64,000 nucleotides of DNA from Flavobacterium xinjiangense (lineage in GTDB: Bacteria > Bacteroidota > Bacteroidia > Flavobacteriales > Flavobacteriaceae). The position numbers were made by a program, and so were the translations under genes. The first letter of the stretch is position 1. Each line of letters opens with the position of its first letter. The DNA lies in the NCBI RefSeq assembly GCF_900142885.1, contig NZ_FRCL01000011.1:62001-126000 (forward strand), in the 5' to 3' direction. The notes below the pieces were generated by a model, which saw only the letters and a list, made by a program, of their open reading frames with translations, made no database searches and had not been told where the DNA came from. Below, piece by piece: positions 42,183 through 49,803 of the stretch.

Positions 42183-42746
42183 TTAGAACTTAAAACCTGC
42201 TGAAACTTGAACAACAGAGTTTTTAACTTGTGCATCTTTTGAGGCATCAGTTAATCCTAAGCCGTAACGACCTTGAATAAATAGACTCTTTGTAATATTT
42301 AGTCCTAGACCTCCAACAACTGCAAAATCAAAAGTATTTGCATCCTTAACATCAAAATTGTTTCTTTCACTCAATAAAAATGATGCTTGTGGTCCTAGCT
42401 CAAGGCTGACAAATTTGTTCAAATTAATTTTTGCTAAGACTGGAATTGATAAATAGCCTAATTCATTTCTAAACTCTTCACCGGCATTTTTGTAAGTTGC
42501 TCCTTGGGTAGAATAGAGTAACTCAGGCTGGATAGCAAAACTGTCTACAAGTTTTATTTCGGCAATTAAACCCGCATGGTAACTTGTAATGGCTGAAGTG
42601 GTGTAATTTCTGCTATTTACTGTAATGTCAGATCCATTCTGATTGGCGTAATTTACTCCAGCTTTAACTCCAAATTTAACTAATTGTGCTTGCATATTTA
42701 TCGATATAGCAACAAGTAAAACGGTAACGAAGATTGTCTTTTTCAT
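42183..42746 (-). CDS. Porin-family outer membrane beta-barrel protein
   Basis: A 187-residue exported protein with signal peptide MKKTIFVTVLLVAISINMQAQ. It has the PF13568-type pattern of a small eight-strand barrel: KFGVKAGVNYANQNG, AIQPELLYSTQGATYK, LSIPVLAKINLNKFVSLELGPQASFLLS, and ending with a Phe (QVSAGFKF), the signal for BAM insertion. It is a paralog of the gene at 43109, which diverges from it across a 362-base gap. Ligands and roles of these barrels are unknown. Confidence 0.9.
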   Translation of the reverse strand: MKKTIFVTVLLVAISINMQAQLVKFGVKAGVNYANQNGSDITVNSRNYTTSAITSYHAGLIAEIKLVDSFAIQPELLYSTQGATYKNAGEEFRNELGYLSIPVLAKINLNKFVSLELGPQASFLLSERNNFDVKDANTFDFAVVGGLGLNITKSLFIQGRYGLGLTDASKDAQVKNSVVQVSAGFKF

Positions 42747-43108
42747 AAAATGGTATTTAATTTGTATTAATTATTTAAACTTAAAACTCTCAATTTTGAC
42801 AATTATTGCCTACAATTAGTAAACAAAATGATAGTTGGAAATATTATAAAAACAAAAATAAGCGTATTTGGTAATATTTAAAAGCAATATTTTTCTTAAT
42901 TTCTTTCTATTTACCTACCTCAAATAATAGGCTTTCTCGTTATGTAGTTGCATTTTTCATGCCAAAAAATGAAAAATAAATCTTACTTATTTCTTTTTTT
43001 ATTTGTTTACAACTGTAATATATTGATAATCAACGAGTTTAATTGATTAATGATAATTCAAAGTTTGGTTTTTTTAACTTTGTTGTTATAAATTTTAAAT
43101 AATTAATC
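42747..43108. other. Divergent promoter region between two beta-barrel genes
   Basis: 362 AT-rich bases with no gene. A TAACTTTG box at 43075-43082 is a likely -7 element for the rightward gene, though no -33 TTG at the right distance is seen. An A/T hairpin ATTTTTCAT with ATGAAAAAT lies at 42952-42977. No box is obvious for the leftward gene. Confidence 0.5.
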
Positions 43109-43699
43109 ATGAAAAAAATTACTTTATTATTAGTATCGGTTTTCACAGTGTGTTTTGTGAATGCTCAAGACAAGGAAAATATGTCGTTTGGAGTGAAGGG
43201 TGGTTTGAATGTTTCTTCCGTCACTAACACTGATCAAGACGGCGTGAATTCAAAATCTTTAATAGGATTTCATGTAGGTTTTTTTAGCGAATTTATGATA
43301 AGCGATAATTTTGCAATTCAGCCTGAGTTACTTTATTCCGCACAAGGGGTAAAATTGGAGTCTGGTGGTGACAATGGCGATTTGAAATTGGACTATATCA
43401 ATATTCCAGTCATGGCTAAATATTACGTGGCTAATACTTTTAGCCTTGAATTTGGGCCTCAAATTGGTTTTCTGGTGTCTGCCAAAGCAAAATCTGGCGG
43501 AGTATCTGAGGATATTAAAGATCAGTTAAAATCGACTGATATAAGTTTGGGTTTTGGTGCCGGCTATTATTTTGCTGAAAAATTTATGCTTGGAGCGCGC
43601 TATAATTTAGGTTTAACACGAATACAAAAAGATTTATTTCCTGGGGAATCAGAGTCAAAAAATTCTGTTTTTCAAATTTCGTTGGGGTACAAATTCTAA
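43109..43699 (+). CDS. Porin-family outer membrane beta-barrel protein
   Basis: A 196-residue protein with signal peptide MKKITLLLVSVFTVCFVNAQ, close in plan to the divergent gene at 42183. Matching blocks are FGVKGGLNVSSVTN, FAIQPELLYSAQGVKLE, YINIPVMAKYYVANTFSLEFGPQIGFLVSA, and a final aromatic (ISLGYKF) for barrel insertion. The two genes are probably an ancient duplication. A terminator follows 21 bases after the stop. Function is not known beyond outer membrane residence. Confidence 0.9.
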   Translation: MKKITLLLVSVFTVCFVNAQDKENMSFGVKGGLNVSSVTNTDQDGVNSKSLIGFHVGFFSEFMISDNFAIQPELLYSAQGVKLESGGDNGDLKLDYINIPVMAKYYVANTFSLEFGPQIGFLVSAKAKSGGVSEDIKDQLKSTDISLGFGAGYYFAEKFMLGARYNLGLTRIQKDLFPGESESKNSVFQISLGYKF

Positions 43700-43720
43700 C
43701 GTTCTAAAAAATATATTGAT

Positions 43721-43750
43721 TAACCTTCCGTTACAGCGGGAGGTTTTTTA
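43721..43750 (+). terminator. Terminator after the 196-residue beta-barrel gene
   Basis: The 9-bp stem AACCTTCCG with CGGGAGGTT (one T-G pair) and a six-base loop is followed by T6. Confidence 0.83.
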
Positions 43751-43864
43751 TGAATGGAACTTTTTTTAAAATGATTTTGGCAGATATTTTTTTTTGTAGT
43801 AGAAATAGCAATTTTATAATTAACAATTAATTAGATTTGCCTTACATATTTTAAATAAAAAATA

Positions 43865-44455
43865 ATGAAAAAAGTAATTTTAGCAGTTGCGACATTCTTA
43901 GTATTTACAATTGGCTATTCGCAAAAAGAGGGTGGATTCAGAGTTGGTTTAGATTTTGGATTTGTTCCGGCACAAGGTGGAGCAGGATTATTATTCTCCA
44001 TTGAACCAAAATATAATATTAAAGACAATATGAATGTGGGTTTAAGAATAGGCGGCGCTGGGATAGTTCGAGATGTCAATGATTCTGGCACTAGCACAAG
44101 TGCAAAAGTTTCGGCTAATAGTTCTTACGTGGCAACTTATGATTATTACTTTAACAAATCAGGAAAAACTTTTGTTCCTTATATTGGCGGAGGTGCTGGG
44201 TTTTATACGGTGGGGAATGTTCAGTTTGACGACATTAATAGTTCAAATAATGTAACTTTAGATGCTACAAGTAGTTTTGGCGGGTTAGTTAGAGGTGGTT
44301 TTGAGTGGGGGAAATTTAGAATGGGAGTGGAATATAACTTAGTACCGGAATCGACTTTGCACGATATGAATGGTAATAATAGAGGGACAGTTTCCAATAC
44401 ATATCTAGGAATTCATTTGGGATTTTATGTAGGTGGTGGCAAATGGGGCAAATAA
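43865..44455 (+). CDS. Outer membrane beta-barrel protein
   Basis: A 196-residue exported protein with signal peptide MKKVILAVATFLVFTIGYSQ. Alternating strands such as GGFRVGLDFGFVPAQGG, NMNVGLRIGGAG, FVPYIGGGAGFYTVG and GGLVRGGFEWGKFRMGVEYNLVP indicate an eight-strand OmpW/OmpX-like barrel. It differs from the two preceding barrel genes in sequence. The last residues (GGGKWGK) do not end in Phe, so the usual insertion signal is atypical. It has its own terminator, and xerD follows. Confidence 0.82.
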   Translation: MKKVILAVATFLVFTIGYSQKEGGFRVGLDFGFVPAQGGAGLLFSIEPKYNIKDNMNVGLRIGGAGIVRDVNDSGTSTSAKVSANSSYVATYDYYFNKSGKTFVPYIGGGAGFYTVGNVQFDDINSSNNVTLDATSSFGGLVRGGFEWGKFRMGVEYNLVPESTLHDMNGNNRGTVSNTYLGIHLGFYVGGGKWGK

Positions 44456-44475
44456 CTTCTTTTGTAAATTATTTT

Positions 44476-44502
44476 AAAGCCTCTTATTTAGGAGGTTTTT
44501 TT
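44476..44502 (+). terminator. Terminator before xerD
   Basis: The stem AAAGCCTC with GAGGTTTT (one G-T pair) has a seven- or eight-base loop and a T-run. It ends transcription of the beta-barrel gene about 30 bases before the xerD start. Confidence 0.75.
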
Positions 44503-44531
44503 ATGTCTAAAAAAGTCTTTACTTTGTAAAC

Positions 44532-45431
44532 ATGGATTGGAATTCATACATCAAAAGCTATCAATCTTATTTGAAAATCGAACGGGGTTTGTCAAGGAAT
44601 ACTATCGAAAATTACTCTTTCGATATTGATAGACTGCGACTATTTCTTACTGAAAATGAAATTGCAGTTTCTCCAATACAAATAGGAGAGGAGACCTTGC
44701 AGCAATTCATTTATAGCGTTTCAAAAGAAGTAAATCCTCGTTCTCAGGCCAGAATCATTTCTGGATTAAAAAGCTTTTTTAGCTATTTAATTTTTGAGGA
44801 TTTCCGTACTACTAATCCTCTTGAATTGATTGAAACACCCAAAACAGGTAGAAAACTGCCGGATACCTTAACCACTGCTGAAATTGACGCACTAATTGCA
44901 GCTATTGACTTAACATCGAACGAGGGAGAACGCAATAGAGCTATACTGGAAACGCTTTATGGTTGTGGACTTCGAGTTTCGGAATTGGCTGCTCTTAAAA
45001 TTTCTGATTTATTTTTTGATGAAGGATTTATAAAAATTACAGGAAAAGGGAATAAGCAGCGTTTCGTACCTATTGGGAATTTGACCCAGAAGTACATTCT
45101 AATTTATAAAAACAATAACAGAACCCTGCTAAGTATTCAAAAGGGATTTGAAGATACTTTATTTTTGAATAGAAGGGGTAAACAATTGACTCGAGCTATG
45201 ATTTTTAGCATCATTAAAAGTTTAGCAATAACAATTGGTTTAAATAAAAATATTAGCCCACATACATTGCGGCATTCTTTTGCGACCCATCTTTTGGAAA
45301 ATGGAGCTGACTTGCGCTCTATTCAATTAATGCTGGGGCATGAGTCAATAACCACTACTGAGATTTATGTGCATCTTGATAGAAAATTTTTGACAGAAGT
45401 AATTAATACTTTTCATCCCAGAAAGAGTTGA
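44532..45431 (+). CDS. xerD: Site-specific tyrosine recombinase XerD/XerC type
   Basis: A 299-residue recombinase that resolves chromosome dimers at dif during division. The N-terminal SAM-like domain (residues 1-90, YLKIERGLSRNTIENYSFDIDRL) precedes the catalytic domain, whose residues are all present: R148 (GCGLRVSE), a Lys in GKGNKQR (172 or 175), H244 and R247 (SPHTLRHSF), H270 (MLGH) and nucleophile Y279 (TEIYVHLD). It is a full-length housekeeping Xer, not an integrase, and no mobile element is next to it. It is transcribed alone, opposite rny, with a shared terminator between them. Confidence 0.93.
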   Translation: MDWNSYIKSYQSYLKIERGLSRNTIENYSFDIDRLRLFLTENEIAVSPIQIGEETLQQFIYSVSKEVNPRSQARIISGLKSFFSYLIFEDFRTTNPLELIETPKTGRKLPDTLTTAEIDALIAAIDLTSNEGERNRAILETLYGCGLRVSELAALKISDLFFDEGFIKITGKGNKQRFVPIGNLTQKYILIYKNNNRTLLSIQKGFEDTLFLNRRGKQLTRAMIFSIIKSLAITIGLNKNISPHTLRHSFATHLLENGADLRSIQLMLGHESITTTEIYVHLDRKFLTEVINTFHPRKS

Positions 45432-45483
45432 GAATTGAGTTTATAGTGTTTAGATTTTAGTGACAGTAAAGCAAAGATTCCAT

Positions 45484-45523
45484 AAAAAAAAGACCTATCG
45501 ATTTTGAATCAATAAGTCTTTTT
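45484..45523. terminator. Bidirectional terminator between xerD and rny
   Basis: A roughly 15-bp imperfect stem, AAAGACcTATcGATT with AATCaATAaGTCTTT, is flanked by an A run and TTTTT. It can end transcripts from both strands. Confidence 0.75.
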
Positions 45524-45551
45524 GCATTATCTATTTGGAAGTAGAGAAGTA

Positions 45552-47114
45552 CTATTTCGCAATATTTACCGCTCTGGTTTCTCTAATTACAGTTACTTTC
45601 ACCTGACCTGGATATGTCATTTCTGTTTGTATTTTTTGTGATATTTCAAAAGATAAAGTGGCAGCATTGTCATCTGAAACTTTTTCGCTTTCTACGATAA
45701 CACGAAGTTCTCTACCAGCTTGAATAGCGTAAGCATTTTTCACACCACTGAATCCGTAAGCTACTTCTTCTAGATCTTTTAAACGTTGGATATAAGAATC
45801 TAGTACTTGTCTTCTTGCACCCGGTCTAGCTCCTGAAATAGCATCACAAACCTGAATAATAGGCGATAATAATGATTTCATTTCTATCTCATCGTGGTGA
45901 GCACCAATTGCATTACAAACTTCTTCTTTTTCACCATATTTTTCAGCCCATTGCATTCCTAACAAAGCGTGAGGTAAATCACTTTCAGCATCTGGAACTT
46001 TACCAATATCGTGCAATAAACCGGCTCTTTTGGCCAATTTCACATTCAGACCTAATTCAGCTGCCATAATTCCACAAAGTTTAGAAACTTCACGGGAGTG
46101 TTGCAATAAATTTTGTCCGTACGAAGAACGGTATTTCATACGTCCAACGACTTTAATTAATTCAGGATGTAATCCATGGATTCCTAAATCAATAACGGTA
46201 CGTTTACCAACTTCTATAATTTCATCGTCAATTTGTTTAGCGGTTTTAGCAACAACTTCTTCAATACGAGCGGGGTGGATTCTTCCGTCAGTTACCAATT
46301 TGTGCAATGCCAAACGTGCAATTTCTCTACGTACTGGATCAAAACAAGATAGGATAATTGCTTCCGGTGTGTCATCCACAATGATTTCAACTCCAGTTGC
46401 TGCTTCTAGCGCTCTAATATTTCTACCTTCACGACCAATAATTCTTCCTTTTACATCATCAGATTCAATGTTGAAAACCGATACGCAGTTTTCTACTGCT
46501 TCTTCAGTTCCAACTCTCTGAATAGTGTTTATAATAATTTTCTTTGCTTCTTGTTGTGCTGTCAATTTCGCTTCTTCAATGGTATCTTGAATATGCGACA
46601 TTGCTTTGCTTTTAGCTTCGGCTTTTAAGCCTTCAACCAATTGATTTTTAGCATCTTCGGCAGATAAGCCAGAAATAACTTCCAGTTGTTGCAATTGACT
46701 TTTGTGCAATTTGTCAACTTCAGTTTGTCTTTTGTCTAGAACTTCAATTTTAGTATTGTATTCTAACGTTTTTGCTTCGAAATCATCATTAACCTTTTTT
46801 GCTTTTGATAATTCATTAGAAATTTGAGATTCTTTGTCTCTTATTCTTTTTTCAATTTCAGCTACTTTTTTATCACGAGAAAGGATTACTTGCTCATGCT
46901 CTGATTTCAATTCGATAAATTTTTCTTTTGCTTGAAGTATTTTATCTTTTTTTATGTTTTCAGCTTCAAGATTAGCATCTTTTAAGATTGATGCAGCCTC
47001 TTTTTTAGCATTTTTAATCAAATTAGAAATATTGCTTTTTTCAATTGCTTTGGCTATTCCAAAACCTGCTACAATACCTATAATTCCTGAAATGATGATC
47101 GTTACTATGTCCAT
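45552..47114 (-). CDS. rny: Ribonuclease Y
   Basis: A 520-residue membrane-anchored endoribonuclease that starts mRNA decay. It has one N-terminal membrane segment ([20 protein letters not shown]), a long coiled coil (about 30-200) rich in Lys/Glu, a KH domain about 205-270 ([28 protein letters not shown]), and a HD metal domain with the HD pair at 368-369 ([11 protein letters not shown]), ending [16 protein letters not shown]. The layout matches RNase Y of Firmicutes. It lies downstream of a 6S-like RNA and zapA on the same strand, and its leader includes the RNA's terminator region. Confidence 0.95.
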   Translation of the reverse strand: MDIVTIIISGIIGIVAGFGIAKAIEKSNISNLIKNAKKEAASILKDANLEAENIKKDKILQAKEKFIELKSEHEQVILSRDKKVAEIEKRIRDKESQISNELSKAKKVNDDFEAKTLEYNTKIEVLDKRQTEVDKLHKSQLQQLEVISGLSAEDAKNQLVEGLKAEAKSKAMSHIQDTIEEAKLTAQQEAKKIIINTIQRVGTEEAVENCVSVFNIESDDVKGRIIGREGRNIRALEAATGVEIIVDDTPEAIILSCFDPVRREIARLALHKLVTDGRIHPARIEEVVAKTAKQIDDEIIEVGKRTVIDLGIHGLHPELIKVVGRMKYRSSYGQNLLQHSREVSKLCGIMAAELGLNVKLAKRAGLLHDIGKVPDAESDLPHALLGMQWAEKYGEKEEVCNAIGAHHDEIEMKSLLSPIIQVCDAISGARPGARRQVLDSYIQRLKDLEEVAYGFSGVKNAYAIQAGRELRVIVESEKVSDDNAATLSFEISQKIQTEMTYPGQVKVTVIRETRAVNIAK

Positions 47115-47140
47115 GTTTGTTAAAATTTATATATAAAAAA

Positions 47141-47296
47141 GCCTACATTAGTGAGATTGAATAAACTCGGAAAGACAAGTTTTGAGCTAACTCGTTGTTC
47201 AAACTTCCAAACTGAATTGGCTTGTTATAGTAACGATGATTTGCTCATTCTAAATTGTTAGTGTTGAGTTTACCAAATGAGAACTAATGTAGGCAG
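47141..47296 (-). ncRNA. ssrS: 6S-like regulatory RNA (6S-Flavo type candidate)
   Basis: A 156-nt region closed by a perfect 12-bp inverted repeat: GCCTACATTAGT at 47141-47152 with ACTAATGTAGGC at 47285-47296. On the minus strand the right arm is followed at once by TTTTTT, a Rho-independent end, and the interior is large and weakly paired, as in 6S RNA with its open bubble that mimics a promoter. The place, between zapA and rny, parallels zapA-ssrS in E. coli. 6S RNA binds the housekeeping RNA polymerase in stationary phase. The family assignment (I recall Rfam 6S-Flavo) is not verified here. Confidence 0.75.
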
Positions 47297-47321
47297 TATC
47301 TTAGTCTTTTGTAAAGAACGT

Positions 47322-47615
47322 TTAATTGTCGAGATATTGATCTAAAAGCGCATTGATTTTTTTAATTCTTTCAATGGTTTCTTCACCATCAATAGCATTA
47401 TCAATTTGTTTTTGTTCTGATTGTGATGCAAATTGTAAAGCACACATGGCTAATACGTCTTGTTTATCACGAACTGCATAATTTTCTTCAAACTGCTTAA
47501 TCATTACATCAATTTTTTTAGAAGCGCTTCTAAGGCCTTCTTCCTGAGACAATTCAACCGTTAGCGGATAGACTCTGTCTGCAATTGATATTTTTATTTT
47601 AAGCTTTTCGTCCAT
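47322..47615 (-). CDS. zapA: Cell division protein ZapA
   Basis: A 97-residue FtsZ-ring stabiliser that bundles FtsZ filaments in early division. The N-terminal ferredoxin-like part is KLKIKISIADRVYPLTVELSQEEGLRSASKKIDVMIKQFEE; the following helix VLAMCALQFASQSEQKQ is the dimer coiled coil. The gene follows a coiled-coil gene by eight bases and precedes the 6S-like RNA, so the two proteins are co-transcribed. Confidence 0.93.
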   Translation of the reverse strand: MDEKLKIKISIADRVYPLTVELSQEEGLRSASKKIDVMIKQFEENYAVRDKQDVLAMCALQFASQSEQKQIDNAIDGEETIERIKKINALLDQYLDN

Positions 47616-47623
47616 ATCTATTA

Positions 47624-47914
47624 TTAATCTGATAGTTGTGCTATACAGTAATCAATTTCGCGAATTAATGAATTTATTTTAAGCTTCGTATCTCTTTTAT
47701 TTTCGTCACTGCCTAGTAATGCGTTTGCCATTTTTTGTGTTTCACACTGCGTTTTTAGCGCTTCAATCTCTTGAGATTGAGTTTGTATGACTTGTGCAGC
47801 TTTTGTTAATTCAATTTTTAAATCTTGACTGTTTTTCTCTAAACTTTTCATTTTCAGGAAAAGTTTTTCAACCTTATTTTCAAGAGTATCAATTATTTCT
47901 GCAATTACACTCAT
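47624..47914 (-). CDS. Coiled-coil protein, ZapB-like
   Basis: A 96-residue, mostly helical protein with a long heptad run (LENKVEKLFLKMKSLEKNSQDLKIELTKAAQVIQ). It has no signal peptide or catalytic motif. It starts a two-gene unit with zapA, separated by eight bases, and its size and coiled coil suggest a ZapB-like division partner that links ZapA to the chromosome. That is inference from context, since coiled coils are alike by composition. Confidence 0.72.
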   Translation of the reverse strand: MSVIAEIIDTLENKVEKLFLKMKSLEKNSQDLKIELTKAAQVIQTQSQEIEALKTQCETQKMANALLGSDENKRDTKLKINSLIREIDYCIAQLSD

Positions 47915-48048
47915 TATATTGCTGTTTCATTACTTAATCTTACAAAGTTAGTATTCCTTTTTATTATTGCAATATTTTATTGATTTTTTTACGTTAAAAA
48001 AATCAATTATATGTAATTCAGTAAGTTGTGATTTGATTTCGTTTCTAA

Positions 48049-48078
48049 TTTGTATTAAGCGGTTTTTTTTTATCTTAG
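48049..48078 (+). promoter_or_regulatory. Promoter of the M23 peptidase gene (TTTG-N18-TATCTTAG)
   Basis: TTTG at 48049-48052 is separated by 18 bases from TATCTTAG at 48071-48078, one mismatch from TAnnTTTG. It lies 16 bases before the start codon, which implies a short leader. Confidence 0.55.
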
Positions 48079-48093
48079 CAAAAATCTATTCGA

Positions 48094-49791
48094 ATGAAAC
48101 TTTTTGTTTTTTTATTTTTATTTAGCAGCTGTATTTTTGCTCAGACAGAATATCCAAAAGACTATTTTAGTCCACCACTTGATATTCCGATGCAGCTTTC
48201 AGGAAACTTTGGAGAATTAAGACCCAATCATTTTCATGCGGGTTTTGATTTGAAAACAATGCAGAAAGAGGGATTAAAAGTGCACGCTGTTGCTGATGGA
48301 TATGTGTCCAGAATAAAAATTTCAACTTTTGGTAATGGTAAAGCGATTTATATTACTCATCCCGATGGATATACTTCGGTATATGGGCATCTGCAAAGCG
48401 CTAATGATGCAATTGAAAATTACATTAAAAAGACCCACTATAAAGAGAAGTCATTTGAGATTGAAATGTTTCTAAAGCCAGATGAATTGGTTGTCAAAAA
48501 AGGACAAGTTATTGCGTTTTCTGGAAATACAGGTGCTTCTGAAGGACCGCATTTGCATTTTGAGATTCGGGATACTAAAACGGAGAAAGTTATAAATCCT
48601 TTGTTTTTTGGTTTTGATAAAAACATTAGGGATGCTAAAAAGCCTGTGATTTCAAGCATTTATGTTTACCCATTAGATGCTAAAACTACTATCAATCATT
48701 CAAAGCGACCTTTATTATTGAATTTATCTTTGCAAAAAGACGGAAGTTATTTGGCAGAAAAAGTAGTTTCCAACGGGAAAATTGGTTTCGGTATTTCTGC
48801 TTTTGATTACGATGATGTTTCTTTTAATAAAAATGGGGTATTCAAGGTGCAGTCTTTTTACAATGGAAAGCCAAACTTCGGGTACCAATTTGAAACCTAT
48901 TCTTTTGATGAAATGCGTTATGTAAATGCGCTAATCGATTATTCGCGCTATAAAAAGATGGATCAAAGGATTCAGAAATTATTTATGAAAAATAAATATG
49001 GGTTAAGTATCATCAAAACTGATGAGACTAATGGAATATTTTTGGTACTTCCAAATTTAGCATCGGTTTGTCGTATTGAAGTTTCTGATTTTTATGGAAA
49101 TAAAACGACCGTTTCAATTCCTATTCAGTACGATTTATTGTCCACTATTATTAATGAAGAGCCGGTTATCTCGAAGTATTTTGTAAAAGCAAATAAAGAT
49201 AGCAATTTTGCCAAAGATAATATGTCCGTTTTCTTTCCTGCGGGAACTTTTTATGATGATTTTAATTTAAATTTTGATGTAAAAAACGATACTTTATTTC
49301 TTCATGATGATACCGTTCCGGCTCACACTAATTTTACCATTTCCATCGAAGACAGCAAATACAGTGAAGCTCAAAAAAGCAAGCTGTTCATTGGTATGAT
49401 TCAAGGAAAAAAAATAAGCTACCTTCCTACCTATCGTAAGGATAGTTTATTTACTGCTAAATCAAAAACATTAGGTCAGTTTGCCTTGGTTCTGGACACA
49501 GTTGCGCCAAAAATCAGCATTTCAAAACCAATTGAAGGGAAGTGGTTAAGTGAGCAAAAGACAATTCAACTTACAATAAGTGATAGTTTGTCCGGTATAA
49601 AATCATATAACGGCTATTTGAACGGCAACTGGATATTATTCGAATATGATAATAAAACAAAAAAATTAACACACAATTTCAACGATGGTATTGTGGCGGA
49701 AGGTGCCAATGATTTAAAAGTTGTTGTAATTGATAATGTAGGAAATTCGTCTACCTTTGCGACTCGTTTTTTTAGAAGCCAAAAAAAATAA
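48094..49791 (+). CDS. M23 (LytM) peptidoglycan peptidase
   Basis: A 565-residue exported zinc endopeptidase that probably cleaves peptidoglycan cross-links. The signal peptide ends SSCIFAQ. The LytM domain lies early (about 30-165), unlike most family members: zinc ligands H48 and D52 in HFHAGFD, H99 in VYGHL, and H153/H155 in HLHFEIRD, all present. The remaining 400 residues are beta-rich, with a likely Ig-like C-terminal unit (TVAPKISISKPIEGKWLSEQ). The next gene starts 12 bases after the stop, in the same reading frame. Confidence 0.92.
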   Translation: MKLFVFLFLFSSCIFAQTEYPKDYFSPPLDIPMQLSGNFGELRPNHFHAGFDLKTMQKEGLKVHAVADGYVSRIKISTFGNGKAIYITHPDGYTSVYGHLQSANDAIENYIKKTHYKEKSFEIEMFLKPDELVVKKGQVIAFSGNTGASEGPHLHFEIRDTKTEKVINPLFFGFDKNIRDAKKPVISSIYVYPLDAKTTINHSKRPLLLNLSLQKDGSYLAEKVVSNGKIGFGISAFDYDDVSFNKNGVFKVQSFYNGKPNFGYQFETYSFDEMRYVNALIDYSRYKKMDQRIQKLFMKNKYGLSIIKTDETNGIFLVLPNLASVCRIEVSDFYGNKTTVSIPIQYDLLSTIINEEPVISKYFVKANKDSNFAKDNMSVFFPAGTFYDDFNLNFDVKNDTLFLHDDTVPAHTNFTISIEDSKYSEAQKSKLFIGMIQGKKISYLPTYRKDSLFTAKSKTLGQFALVLDTVAPKISISKPIEGKWLSEQKTIQLTISDSLSGIKSYNGYLNGNWILFEYDNKTKKLTHNFNDGIVAEGANDLKVVVIDNVGNSSTFATRFFRSQKK

Positions 49792-49803
49792 AAACCAAAT
49801 CAT

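Noticed and set aside
44532..45431. xerD as an integrase of a mobile element
   Set aside because: Full-length housekeeping Xer with all catalytic residues, no att-like repeats or cargo nearby, and its neighbours are core genes.
46030..46521. 163-codon plus-strand frame inside rny
   Set aside because: Antisense of a conserved full-length RNase Y; no start context or family match.
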